Shown here: one piece after another, positions 32,029-43,717 of the stretch | Position numbering within the stretch: the first letter of the stretch is position 1 | Layout of the letters: every line of letters starts with the position of its first letter | Assembly (NCBI GenBank): GCA_947069175.1 | Contig: CAMTDV010000015.1 | Coordinates: 24,134,249 to 24,198,248, forward strand | Origin: Scalesia atractyloides | Lineage: Eukaryota > Streptophyta > Magnoliopsida > Asterales > Asteraceae | DNA: 64,000 nt | Direction: 5' to 3' | Notes under the pieces: model-generated | What the model was told of the DNA's origin: nothing | What the model saw: the letters and a program-made list of their open reading frames with translations, nothing else | The model's database searches: none | Program-made: the position numbers and the translations under genes

Positions 32029-34540
32029 TGTCACACCCCAACCGATGGTGGAAACATCGAGGCGGGACGAAATAGATTGCTCATTGCTCACAACGCTAAT
32101 GGTGACAATAATTAGTTCAAACCGTATTTCATTTCATACTAAAATTTTCATTACAATATATGGAAATTTCAAATACAATAACAATAAAGACAAAATTGAT
32201 ACAACATAAGTAAACCTAAGGCATCTAAATGTGTATCTAGCATCGTTGCTACTTCAATTTCATAGCATCATCCTCCTCAACCTGTAACATGTTTAAAATA
32301 AAGTTCAATGCAAAAGCAAAGGCGAGTATACTAGTTTTCATACGTACATAGCATAAAATGAGTTTAAAGAATTCCACATGGCAAGCTATTGAAACAAGAT
32401 GAACAATAAAGTTGGCACGTGTTTAACTAATCAAACCAATGATGAAACGCAATAAGCTCTTAACATAACCTCAAGCATATGGGTGGTGCGTTAATCCTAT
32501 AACGCTATATATGTCAAGGATAGGCTCGTACGAAGTTAATGACAGTCTAGCACAAAACGTATAACCCCAAGTTTAATGTATCAAGTAATCAAGTATGCAA
32601 GAATGTATAAGGAATGTTAGTGCATTTAAGAATAAATTTTATGTGTAAGTTTTCATAGTTTAACATGTTACACCCCAAAAGTGGTAAACGAAAAGGGGGA
32701 GTTCAAGTATACTCACGGTTTTGCAAGCTTTCCAACTTGATGATTCCGTGAAGAGTTGTTTGGTTGTGGGAGGAACACCGAGTTATCCTACAAGAGGAAA
32801 ACATAGGTGTGAGTATTGGATGTTGATGGAAGGTTTGGAATATGGACTAAAGCATAACAAAACAATATACACGAAAATAGTCACTAAGGTCTAGCACTCG
32901 TTTTGACACTATGGGAACCTATTAGGGTTTATATGATTTCATAGGTTAACACCCATCAGAATCATAACGAGGAACTAAACACTTTGGTGACTTAACTTAG
33001 TAACTTGACGAATAACTTTTAGTCATTATCAAGGGTTCGGTTAATAGTATTATACGTTATGTATATATACATTATATCATAAGTCCAACAAGGATGTCAT
33101 ATAAGTCATGTAAGAGGTAGGAAGATAAATCTTCCATTTAGGAACCTCATGTAAGTTCACCACTACACAAGTTGTCACAGACAACAAGGAGGGTCAAGAA
33201 AAAGAATAATAATGGAAATGAAATTACATGCTAACACTATACCAAGTAGCCAAGTAAACTACAACCCGAGTGACCCGACGTCAACATAGGTCGAAGGCTA
33301 GACGGGGTCGTGTTACTTTCAACTAGCAAACTACTTGGGATAGAGATGAGGATACATCAAGTGATGTGTGTACTTGTATGTAGGATAGCCCAAGCTAACC
33401 GTGTAGTCACACATCTTCAAGTTCAAGACTTGACAACACTTGTGAGCTTAAAGCTCATACAAAACAAAAAGTTTGGAGTGGTAAAACATCTCCTATTTCA
33501 TGTGAAACAACCTTGGTTAGGCTCACTAATTATATACTTGATTAGGAGCATAAGAACACAAGCTTGTTTGAAGTAAAACATAAGTTTAGAGAAGTTTGGT
33601 TCAAAACAGAAAGTTTCTTGCACTTTAACCTCCAATATGGAGGAGTTCCTATCTTGGTTTCCCATGGAAAACCTAAGAAAGCAACCCTAAAGGTGTTCCA
33701 AGTGCTAAGAAAGAAGAAACAATGAGAAAAATGAAGTAGAAGTGAGCTAGAACTCACTTTGAGAATCTTGAACTTTCTGCTCAGATTCTGAGATTAGTGT
33801 GACAACTGTGCCTTCAGTTGTCATTATCAAATCCCAAAAAATTTCATAAGCAATAAAACCTTGTGTTTTATTCATTGAATTGTGAAATTTATCCATAACA
33901 ATTTCACAATATCAAACCTTGTTCAAAATCAAGCTCTTAAACAATTTCTGGAAAGTTATACGTAAACTATTACGTAAATGTAATCAGTTTAACGTTACGT
34001 GTATTCTGGAATAGTTTCATAAGCTAAACATACCCTAAATATCCTTTACATAACTTAGAAATAAGTTTTGAAGGGTTTGGTATGTAAAAAACAAGCCAAT
34101 TCGATCATAGGGACTATTTACGACAAACTAAAAAAGTCTGCCGATTCCCGTAGCGACGTACACTCCGGAACAATGTTACAATCTTAACATACCTTAAATA
34201 ACCTTTACATAACTTAGAAATAAGTTTTGAAGGGTTCGGTGTAGCAAAAACAAGTTTATTCAAGCTCAGGGACTATTTTGCAAATACTGCGAAACTATGC
34301 CAATTCGCGTATTTCGCTATTCAGAACATGTACGCGCATCCAAAAATTTTTAATCATTAAAATCTTGTATTTTAGTGATTGGAATGCAAAAATATAATTT
34401 GTTGCGAGTTTACGGTCATTTGCGCGTTCGTTACGATTTCCGTCGTAATTAACCGGAAACCGCAACCGTACGACCGAACGAACCAACACCCGGGACATTT
34501 TTGGACTTATTTCAAGTTCCCTATACATTAACGTCCTTAT
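32029..34540 (-). repeat. Old gypsy LTR (minus), 3' end at 32029
   Basis: The minus strand ends TTGGGGTGTGACA at 32029, the same type of end as the other gypsy LTRs here. Inside are blocks typical of plant gypsy LTRs (ACTTGAACTCCCCC near 32700, CACACCTATGTTTTCC near 32805). No tRNA-like modules are seen. The other LTR end is not identifiable; the sequence is interrupted by a copia LTR. No pol or gag is attached, so it may be solo or truncated. Confidence 0.6.
34016..34318. repeat. Diverged ~150-bp tandem pair
   Basis: 34016-34165 and 34174-34318 share CCTTTACATAACTTAGAAAT and GTTTTGAAGGGTT, and run on in parallel to AGGGACTATTT. Confidence 0.8.
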
Positions 34541-34544
34541 GGAG

Positions 34545-35112
34545 CTTAAAAATGTGGCTAACGGGTGTTTGAAGTGCCAAAATGCGACGAAACGAGTGCA
34601 GGGGCCTGTTCTGCCATTTTTGAAACTTTGTGCCAGCAAGGGTGGATGCGGACCGTATCCAAAAGTCCATGCGATCCGCATCCAGGTGCCAGAACAGCAA
34701 AAGTGTGGCAGCTCCTTGTTAACTCCCTTGGGCACCAAGCAAAACGATTTTTGCCACTTCTCACCTGTAAATAACACCTGTTGGACCACCCTAGGATCAT
34801 GCCAACTCATGGGACACTTGGAATGAATTTGTGGCACTTGAATTGCTATAAATAGCAAGCTTCTTCACTCATTTTGTACAATCAAATCTGTGTGAGCTCG
34901 GTCTGAGGGGGAGTTAGTGATTCATAACTGTAATTACTTGTAATCTTTTCAATCTTTTGAGTAATGAAAACATTGTATGATGAAAGCTAATCTCTCCTTG
35001 ATTGTGTTACCAAGTTTTAAATCTCATTCCGCTGCAAAGTATTATATGTTTTATCTTCTTCTATTATCTATTTGGTTAAAACAATGCAATCAAGTCAAAC
35101 TCAGATCCTAAC
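34545..35112 (+). repeat. Copia LTR remnant (solo or truncated)
   Basis: It ends AAACTCAGATCCTAACA at 35112, the same end as copia A and B. It has TATAAATAGC at about 34847 and a GAGGGGGAGTTAGTGATTC block shared with them (GAGGGGGAGTTTGTGAATC). No primer site follows. The 5' end is unclear and I find no target duplication. TGGATGCGGA (34642) pairs with TCCGCATCCA (34674). Confidence 0.65.
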
Positions 35113-35460
35113 AATAACACCTATCTAACCATCCGAACACGTAATTACGCAAATGACACGTTAAAGTAGCGTAAACTACCTTAACGAGTCATAACGGGTC
35201 AAAAGCACTTAGGTTTTATTTCAAATCAGAATGTAGACTTTGTTAAACCATTTCATATGAGTTCCAACACTCATTTGGTTTACAAGACCTCATTCTATCC
35301 GATCCACCGATTAAAGTCTTGATATTTACATAGTTATCCAATATTAGGATCCGTTTGAATCCTCAGACTCTTGAGCTTGTTTGATCTTTGATTCAAGATT
35401 ACTTTGCAATCCCAAGTCAGTACATAGTCCCCTCTTTTACGTTTTACAAATGTTTTGGGG
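35113..35460. other. Spacer leading into element 5
   Basis: No gene. The end, ACAAATGTTTTGGGGTGAAAC (35447 onward), is similar to the internal LTR block TTCATGTTTTGGGGTGTATC of the tRNA-module LTRs, so gypsy LTR-related sequence starts around here. Confidence 0.45.
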
Positions 35461-35474
35461 TGAAACATATTGTG

Positions 35475-35765
35475 CCTATAACTACTTTCGTGTTTTCATG
35501 ACATCATACATGCTTTAATTACATAGTACATTTAGTACATGATTTCCATTGCATTTTGCTTTGTATGTTGACTTAACATGCTTAGCGCATTGATTTCTAT
35601 TACACTTTTGCTTCATATTTTGACTTAGCATATCTAGCACATTGATTTTCGAAGACATTTATGCTATGTATGTTGACTGAGCATACTAGTACACGATTTC
35701 AAAGACATCTTGCTTGGTATATTGACTTAGTATGCCAAGTACATGGTTTCAAAACATTTTCATGA
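35475..35765 (+). repeat. Tandem repeat, ~57-60 bp unit, about five copies
   Basis: Units look like TATGTTGACTTAACATGC, then TAGCACATTGATTTC and a T-rich part. Some units can fold (GTATG with CATAC near 35667). Confidence 0.7.
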
Positions 35766-35872
35766 CATGCTTACATTGTTCAAGACATATTGGTGCGTTG
35801 AACATACAATGACACGTTCATTAACATTGATGCCGACCGGTAGTATGTAATGGTACCATATGTTTGACACCC

Positions 35873-35915
35873 CATTCCCGCTTTCTAGTCGTTTGAAAGT
35901 ATCCATTGGGGAATG
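35873..35915 (+). other. Hairpin H2, single copy
   Basis: CATTCCC (35873-35879) pairs with GGGAATG (35909-35915), and inside CTTTC (35881-35885) pairs with GAAAG (35895-35899). It carries the AAAGTATCCATTGG core of the 38732-39645 array. Confidence 0.75.
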
Positions 35916-36152
35916 ACATAATCCGATGAACATTAATAGACCTTTGTTTTTATAAGGGTTTATTCGATAGTCGACAAGGCTTGAATGTATTCGCCAACAA
36001 TCCTAATATATGTTTTTACAATAAAAGCAATGGTTTATAAGACGTAACTTTTGGATTTAAACAAAACCTTTGTTTATTCAAAGATATTGTTTTATACAAG
36101 GACGATTGGTTTATAACAAGGACAATTGGATGATTGGTTTATGGTAAGTGTT

Positions 36153-36258
36153 TTAGATAACGAGGCGTGTGTAATATAATAAAAGCATGGTGGATACGCC
36201 GCTGGTACTTCCTATATATAAGTGCTTTTATTATATTACATATGGTAGCATTATCTAA
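36153..36258 (+). other. Hairpin H1, copy 2
   Basis: TGTAATATAATAAAAGCA (36170-36187) pairs perfectly over 18 bp with 36223-36240. The 35-nt loop 36188-36222 differs from copy 1 at one position. The outer stem TTAGATAA pairs with TTATCTAA (36153-36160 with 36251-36258). Confidence 0.92.
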
Positions 36259-37140
36259 CTCACTTTGAACTAAGACAAGACATGACATGTTTATACAAGA
36301 CATTGGATTTTACTCGACATTGTTACACATGACATTAGTTTATACACAACACTTGGTTTACACTTGACATTATTTATACATGATACTTTTATACAAAGAC
36401 ACGACACATTTCATTCAAAGACATGACTACTTTTACAAAAGACATATTTTAGTTATTAAGTTAATCATGCATCATTCTTTTAAATCATTGATTTTTATCT
36501 GATTTTACAAAAGAAATCATCTTTACAAAGGTTAATTGGCTACTTTTAGTTAAACATTTCTTTTTTAACAAATCAAAGCCATGAATCCTCATCTACAAAA
36601 CCTATGTTACTCACAGACATTTTTATTTGCGTTTAAATTCTTAACACAATACCATCATCACCTATTCTTAGGTGAATACCAAAACAAAAACAAAAACAAA
36701 AACACAAATTTCAAAATGATTTTGAAAATTAATCGTCTATTTTTGGATGATTCGCTTTTGGATTAATGCTTTTAAAGTTTTCAAAATTTCGTGAAAGTTT
36801 GGGTTTTATTAATGTGAACACTTGCAATCTGGAAGGGTGGGTGCCTGTACCCTGAGTTTTCTGTCTAAGGCTAGAGTGTTCGTACAAATCCGCATTATCG
36901 GACCAGTCACTCTTACCTGGGAACTCTCAGGGTGAGTGTCCACTTATAGGCTAAAGCATGTCTTCGCGATACATTATAAAGACCCATTTACTTTGATTAG
37001 CCACTGTGTCGTTTGTTTGTTTTAAATCACAAACAAATGATCACAATCCTTATACTTCGTCGATATTTATAACATTCATCTTTGATTATCCTCTATCAAT
37101 CTAATTCGCCCTCTCACATATTTCCTCTCTCTTTTAGAAT
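36259..37140 (+). other. Leader region of element 5
   Basis: 36290-36440 has a loosely repeated GACATT..TTTATAC pattern. 36825-36975 matches the leaders of elements 2 and 3: GTTCGTACAAATCC, CGGACCAGT, TTACCTGGG and TATAGGCTAAAGCATG. A pyrimidine-rich run CTCTCTTTTAG lies just before the gag ATG. Confidence 0.6.
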
Positions 37141-38129
37141 GCCTCCTCGTCGCAACACTGCTCAAGACGCCGAAATGGAGGCTTTAATTGCTCAACAAAT
37201 GGCCGCTATACTTTCGAACCTTGTGATCCAACTAAATCAAGCTTACAATAACAATAACTACAACAATGCACCTGCTCAGTGCAACTATAAACAATTTTAT
37301 TCGGCCAAACCACTCAAGTTTTCTGGGTCTGAGGGAGCTACTGGGCTCCTACAATGGTTCGAGAGTATCGAAAGCACTTTCCGTTATGTGCAATGCCCTA
37401 ACAAATGCAATGGCTCAAACGTGGGAAGAGCTTCGAGCTCTCACGATGAAAGAATTATGCCCACGTCATGAACAAATGGCAGTTGAGAATGAATTGCGTG
37501 ATCTTAAACAGGATAGTGGAGAACATCGTGCCTACACTGACCGATATGAGGAGCTAAGTTTGTTGTGTCCTGCGATGGTTACGTCTTTGGACAAGGCAAT
37601 CAAAAAGTACATTGATGGCATGCCTGACCCTGTTCAGGACATTGTTACTGGTAGCAACCCTACCACCGTTCGACAGACTATCGAACTCTCTGCTACCCTG
37701 ACTGAGTCTCAAATCAAAAAAGGGTAAACTTTTCCGCAAAGGCGATAAGAAACCATTTGATGAGATTATACAAGAAAAACCAAAGGACACTAAAAATGAA
37801 CCCTCAAAAAGGTCAAAGAAGCGTAAGGCTTCGCAAAACTTCGCTGTTGTTACTCAGAACAATCAAGTTGCTCCCAACCAACCAGTACTACCCCCGCCAG
37901 GAAACCATACAATGGAATCGCACCTCTGTGCAACCAATGTAACCTCCACCATCATGCCAATGTTCATTGTCGAAAATGCTTAAATTGTGGGTGTTTTGGA
38001 CATACGGCTAACACTTGTCGCATTATTGCTGCACAAAACCAAATTGTTAACAACCCTGCTCAGGAACGTGCTCTTAATGCTGGAGTTAACGAACCTCGTG
38101 CCAACAACAATTCAGTTATTAACAATTAG
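37141..38129 (+). pseudogene. gag of element 5, stops at the protease boundary
   Basis: ATG at 37141 gives MPPRRNTAQDAEMEALIAQQ. The core has YKQFYSAKPLKFSGSEGATG, then AMAQTWEELRALTMKELCPR and LCPAMVTSLDKAIKKYIDG. A deletion of about 100 bp near 37400 removes the TWWN region and shifts the frame. Further shifts occur near 37727 and 37860. One zinc knuckle, CLNCGCFGHTANTC (about 37983-38022), is intact. The corrected frame ends NEPRANNNSVINN with a stop at 38127-38129, where related elements continue into protease. No pol follows. Confidence 0.8.
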
Positions 38130-38731
38130 AATTTTACATTTCGATTTGTTCTTAACGAAGACTCATGTACACTTTTTCAGTTATTATGTAGTGAAATTTC
38201 AATTATAAACTAATGCACTTGTATGTGTAATGTGTGTCAGTGTATATCAAATCACTAAACTTTCATTCATTACGAACTTGAACTACTCTCATAATGTATC
38301 CCATTGTGATCACGCAATCTTTACTAAACCTATGAAACTATTCATCCATGAAACACGTGAGACGCACACACTATTCCAATTGTTGAAACAAAGCTTCCTT
38401 CTTTGACCATGTCCATAATCCACCACTTAACAAGATAAGCTATGCGGACTATGCAACGAGTTAAGTAATTATGGGGTGCACACATAATTATGAAATTCGA
38501 TGCACGGAAACCATAGTAAGTCCTGCTGAGTGTAATGACATAAAATCTAGAGTGATTAAATAACGAGACGAATGTAATACAATAAGAACATGGTGGATAC
38601 GCCGTTGGTACATCCTATATATAAGTGTTCTTATTGTATTACTTAACGTAATGTTATCCAAGTCACTTGAGGATTTTATGTTATCCTAAATCAATATGTG
38701 CTATTTTAAACGAGAAACCAAAACTATCTAT
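38130..38731 (+). other. Non-coding 3' region of element 5
   Basis: No open frame with homology. It contains hairpin H1 copy 3. Confidence 0.65.
38574..38642 (+). other. Hairpin H1, copy 3
   Basis: GTAATACAATAAGAACA (38574-38590) pairs perfectly over 17 bp with 38626-38642. The 35-nt loop 38591-38625 differs from copy 2 at two positions. Compared with copy 2 the stem has three substitutions, each matched by the complementary change on the other arm. A weaker outer stem (AGTGA with TCACT) lies beyond. Confidence 0.92.
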
Positions 38732-39645
38732 ATTCATTTCCGCTTCTAATGAAGTATCCATTGGAAAATGAATTATCCATTCATTTTCGCTTCTAAAGAA
38801 GTATCACTGGGAAATGAATAATCAATTCATAATCCTTCATTTCCGCTTCTGACGAAGTATCACTGGAAAATGAATTATCCATTCATTTTCGCTTCTAAAG
38901 AAGTATCCACTGGGAAATGAATAATCTATTCATAATCCTTCATTTCCACTTCTGACGAAGTATCCACCGGAAAATGAATTATCCATTCATTTTTGCTTCT
39001 AAAGAAGTATCTACTAGGAAATGAATAATCTATTCATAATCCTTCATTTCGGCTTCTAATGAAGTAACCACTGAAAAATGAATTATCCATTCATTTTCGC
39101 TTCTAAAGAAGTATCCACTGGGAGATAAATAATCTATTCACAATCTTTCATTTCCGCTTCTAATGAAGTATCCACTGGAAAATGAATTATCCATTCATTT
39201 TCGCTTCTAAAGAAGTCTCCGCTGGGAAATGAATAATCTATTTACAATCCTTTATTTCCGCTTCTAATGAAGAATCCATTGAGGAAAAGGAATTATCCAT
39301 TCATTTTCTCTTCTAAAGAAGTATCCCCTAGGAAATGAATAATCTATTCGACAATCTTTCATTTCCGCTTCTAACGAAGTATCCATTGGAAAATAAATTA
39401 TCCATTCATTTTCACTTCTAAAGAAGTATCCATTGGGAAATGAATAATCTATTTACAATCCTTCATTTCCGCTTCTAATGAAGAATCCATTGAGGAAAAT
39501 GAATTATCCATTCGTTTTCGCTTCTAAAGACTATCCACTTGGAAATGAATAATCTATTCGACAATCCTTCATTTCCACTTCTGACGAAGAATCCATTGAG
39601 GAAAATGAATATCCATTCATTTTCGCTTCTGAAGAATACCCACTG
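38732..39645 (+). repeat. Minisatellite of hairpin units (about 9 x 105 bp)
   Basis: Two alternating half-units of ~52 bp, about 18 in all. One has TTCATTTCCGCTTCTAATGA and AGTATCCACTGGAAAATGAA; the other TTCATTTTCGCTTCTAAAGA and AGTATCCACTGGGAAATGAA. In each, TTCATTT pairs with AAATGAA, and inside CTTCT pairs with AGAAG. Confidence 0.95.
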
Positions 39646-39874
39646 CAGAAACGAAACACAAATCCTTTTAGAATCTTCCTATCTTAATAATTAGATTCTT
39701 AAAGGGACACTTGAAGTATTACTTTTAAATCCTTGATTTGATTTCTAAGAATGCTTAACAAGACACTGAAACGAAGAGCCAAATCCTTACAAGATCTTTC
39801 TGTTTTAATAGTTAGACACTTAAAGGATACGCACAGGACTATTGGTCGATTTGGGTAAACCATAAATCAAATCC

Positions 39875-39989
39875 CTCATCTCCACTTTCTGCATTAATCA
39901 AGGAAGTATCTATTAGGAGATGAGCATCACAGGTATAACAACCCATTCCCACTTCCTACATTATCTGGAAAAGTATCCACTAGGGAATG
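39875..39989 (+). other. Two isolated H2-type hairpins
   Basis: CTCATCTCC (39875-39883) pairs with GGAGATGAG (39916-39924) over 9 bp. CATTCCC (39944-39950) pairs with GGGAATG (39983-39989). Both contain the core CACTT...AAGTATC between the arms. Confidence 0.8.
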
Positions 39990-40000
39990 ATAAAGTTTTG

Positions 40001-40637
40001 TGTTAGGATTGAACCTGTACAAAGGAAAAGATGATATAAAGCCAAAATATTCTATCCGCGATTTGGTCAATACTATCAGAGTTTAGATCCTCTGATCTCT
40101 AAACTCTGTCTTCTAAAGTCTGATACTTATGCAATATCTGCCTTCACAAATGCCAAAGGTCTGACAGAAGAAAGGAAGCAGAGCTTAGCCATTAGAGTTT
40201 AGCTTAGTTGTTTTTCATTTTCAATGTAACAGTGCTTTTGCACTAACAAATGTTAGGGATCGGTGGTTCTAGTTAGTTATTTTATCGTTAGATGTCACTA
40301 TCAACCCTGACGTCATCAAAGATGCTCAGATGTTAGATAGTTTGTATAAATAGCCGTGTCAATGTAACAATTGAATTCGTCTTCTTAAAAAGATCTTTAC
40401 ACCAATCATCTTCTTCCATTTTCTGTACTTTCAACTTATTTGCAATAGGCTGAGGGGGAGTTTGTGAATCACATGCAAAGTTTACATACTTGAAAGCATG
40501 ATGATGATGAAAACAAACGACCTTTACTTGTAGTAAAAGTTTTCCATTCTATTCCGCTGCATTTACTTTATAAATGCTTCAATCATATTTCCATTCTTAA
40601 AATAAGACTACAAGTAAATCAAACTCAGATCCTAACA
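40001..40637 (+). repeat. 5' LTR of copia B
   Basis: 637 bp, TGTTAGGATTGAACC to AGATCCTAACA. It has TGACGTCA at 40308-40315 and TATAAATAG at 40345-40353. Confidence 0.92.
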
Positions 40638-40639
40638 AT

Positions 40640-40651
40640 TGGTATCAGAGC
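40640..40651 (+). other. Primer binding site of copia B (tRNA-iMet)
   Basis: TGGTATCAGAGC lies two bases after the LTR. Confidence 0.92.
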
Positions 40652-40792
40652 TAGGTCAATCAAAATTTGATTAATATCAATTTGATTTGAAAGATCAGCT
40701 CTCCCTGCTAATCAGTTGGATAGTTTTCTTAAATACAGAGTTTTATTACGTTCAAAGTTTTTAAAACACAAATCTGTTGTAAACAAGCAGAA

Positions 40793-43716
40793 ATGGCTCA
40801 AAACGCACAGGATTCCACCATTGGATCCATGTTTAAACCACCAATGTTGAAACGAAATGAATATTTTATATGGCAACGTCGGATGGGTCACATCCTGGCT
40901 CAGCAAAACACCGGCTGTTGGCGATCTGTTGTGTATGGACCACATATTCCAATGGTTCCCCGCACATAGGATCCCAATACTCAAGTGCCAAAAAGTCCCG
41001 ATAATTACTCTGAGCAAGACTTCCAGAAAATAGAGTTGGATGCAAAAGCGTTTAGCATTGTTGCTTCCACGCTACCCAACGAAATCTATGCTGGATTGCT
41101 CCACTGCAATAGTGCAAAAGAGTTATGGGATGCACTAAATGAACAGTTCGGTGGGACTGAGGAGGTGATAGAGAATAATAGAGAAGTTTTAAATCAACAG
41201 TATGAGACGTTTTTCATGTAAAAGGTGAGTCGTTAACAGAACAGTTCGAACGTTTTAGCTGTCTCATTAGTGAATTGAAACTGGTTAACGTGGAATTTCC
41301 TAATTCGACTGTCAATAGTCGTTTCTTAAGATCGTTACTAGAAAAATGGGAGACTGTAGCTTACGTTACTCGAACATCTGTTGGTTTTAAAGAGATGACC
41401 CTCACTTAACTTCATGGTCGACTTCTCACTTATGAGAGAGAGTAGAATCAGAAAAAGAAGTTACAAGAGTCTGGGAAAACAACTGATGGTTATACCTTGG
41501 GTAACACTACTCTTTATAGTCATGAAGAGAGTTCTGGTAGTGGGAAGGATCAAGGTTATGATCATTATATTGATATAACATCTGGAAACAATTTTACCTT
41601 TGATCCTTACACACCTAATTTTGCTTTTGCTGCAAATGGGGAAAGCCAAAACACTGACAATATGTCCTTTGAAATGAATGACTTACAACATTTTGAACCC
41701 ACTAATTTGGAAGAAATGGGCATTTTACATCAGCTGGCACTATTGAGTGTTAGAGCAAGTAAATTTTACAAAAGGATTGGTAGGAAATTTCCAGGATTGC
41801 ATGGGGGTTGAAAGTGGGGTTGGATAAATCCAAAATCAAATGTTATAAGTGTAATAGGTTAGAACACTTTGCCAAGGAATGCAAATCTCAAACTGCAGGT
41901 CCAATTGTGACTCACCCAGGCCCTAGACCTCAAAACACTGCTCATTATTCCCATTATACCCCTGCACCACAAATGCTCCAAACTGCACATTTTGCACATC
42001 CTGCTACTAATGTCCCAGTCCATTATATCCAAATACCTGCTCCACAGATTCAGTATGTTCAAGCACTACCTCAAGTGCATGTGCAACAAGCACCACAAAG
42101 CACTCAAACTACTCAAACCACTGCTCAGACAGAGGTTAATCAACAAAGTTTCTTTACACAAGGTTTTGTTGATTGGAGTAGTTTGCCTGAGGATTTATCT
42201 GTTGAAAACTTTGCTCTAATGGCTAAAAATGATATTGAAAATGAAAATTATTGTTTAATGGCCTTAGAGACAATTTTTGAAGGTGATGAGTCTGTGGAAC
42301 AAGGGTCAAAAACTGATGAAGTTCAAAGTTGTGGTGAAGCAGTGGTTACACCAGTGGTTGATCAAAACACTGTTGATGAAGAAAAGACCTCTCTATCTGA
42401 CCCATGGAATACTAATGTGTGTGAAGATGATTGTAATTGTGCTCTCATGGCTGCTTCTAAGGTATCACCTCAGATCTTAAAGGATCTCTGTTCAGAAAAT
42501 GTATAATAGCTTTTGCTAACATTAAACAGGTGAATGAAAACCTTAGGAACAAAATGTTAGAAAATGAACTTAATTTTGAAAAACTTGTCAAAGAGTTAAA
42601 ATCAAAATTGCTTTCAAAAGATTCTGAGATAAGTAGCTTGAAGCATGAAGCTAGCATAACCAAGGACCAACTCCAAACTATGGTAGATAAATACCATGTT
42701 TGCAAAAAGGAGTTAGAGGATACCCAAATCACATGTGAAAAACAGATCAAGAGTAACATAAAATGTGGCATTGGTTTTTAAACTGAAGAAGAAGCCATTG
42801 AAAATGTTACAAAAATTGATTCTGGAAAGGTTGAAGTTTTCCCAACAAACTTGGCTGGAAATGAGATAAAAATCACTGATAAAAATGATAAGAAAATCTC
42901 TCTTGAAAAACATGAAGGATCTTCAACTTTTTAAGAAATTGAAAAATACCAATTTAAACCAACATGGTCAGATGAATGTGATATTCTTAAAAATTTCAAG
43001 CCAATGGACTTCTCAACCATTGAAGGTGTTAAGGCACCAAAAGCTAGAATCATTCCTATCAAAGATCTTCCAGCAGAGGTTACAACATTTGCTGAGAAGA
43101 AATCTGATAGAAAGAAAAGAGAAAAGATCAAACATCTGTTTTGTGAATTTTGCAACAAAAGAAATCATGTAGCTGAAAACTGTTTTCTTTTAAAAGCATA
43201 TGACATAAACAGAACACATGTTATCCCAAATGATTCAAGATGTTATATCCGTGGGAAAACAAATCATCTAACTCATGAGTGTGCTTATCTCCAAACATGT
43301 GATCAAAAGATAAAAGATATCAAAGCAAAAGATCTTGAGAAAGAAAGTTCAAGCTCTGCTAGAAATAAATCTAAGCAGACTTTTAAATCTGTTGAAACAT
43401 CTGTTACAAAAGCATTGAACAAAACCTATGTTCCCAGAGAGGTACAAGTAACAGATGCTCCACCAGCCAAAAAGTATCCAAGAGGACATGGTCAACCAAT
43501 TTATCAAAAAGTTCCTATGAGCTATGAAGGTTACAAAAAACCTTCAAAGCCCAAAGTGAATAGATATCCTCATGGTTACCAACATCTGACAGGAAATGGT
43601 TCACAACAGTGGATACAAAGGCACACTCAAACCACTGACCATATTCCTGGATTTGAGAGTGGAACATCTGTGAACCAATCCAAAGCTATTCTGGCTTTGG
43701 AATCTCATCTAAACTA
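40793..43716 (+). pseudogene. gag and gag-pol linker of copia B
   Basis: ATG at 40793 gives MAQNAQDSTIGSMFKPPM, then KRNEYFIWQRRMGHIL. A stop at about 40968 and shifts near 41220, 41808, 42500, 42780 and 42930 break the frame. The zinc knuckle CYKCNRLEHFAKEC is at about 41838. Further down, CEFCNKRNHVAENC (about 43140) is intact and CYIRGKTNHLTHEC (about 43235) has lost a Cys. A Leu/Lys/Glu-rich segment at 42530-42740 is a probable coiled coil. The last open part ends LALESHLN at 43714. Confidence 0.85.
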
Positions 43717-43717
43717 A

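Larger units (their letters stand above)
35460..38731 (+). mobile_element. Element 5: gag-only gypsy remnant
   Basis: It consists of an LTR-like block (from about 35440), a tandem repeat, hairpin H2 (35873), hairpin H1 copy 2 (36153-36258), a leader block (36825-36975), gag (37141-38129), and a non-coding stretch with H1 copy 3 (38574-38642). No primer binding site, LTR pair or target duplication is evident, so the borders are approximate. Confidence 0.65.

Noticed and set aside
34295..34858. A 187-codon minus-strand ORF as a gene
   Set aside because: It overlaps a copia LTR with TATA box and has no recognisable domain; probably a chance open frame in LTR DNA.
38574..38642. H1 as a MITE with terminal inverted repeats
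   Set aside because: The arms differ completely between copies while the loop is constant, the reverse of a MITE family, and no target duplication flanks the arms.
38732..39645. CRISPR array
   Set aside because: The array is continuous tandem repeats with no unique spacers, in a plant retrotransposon context.
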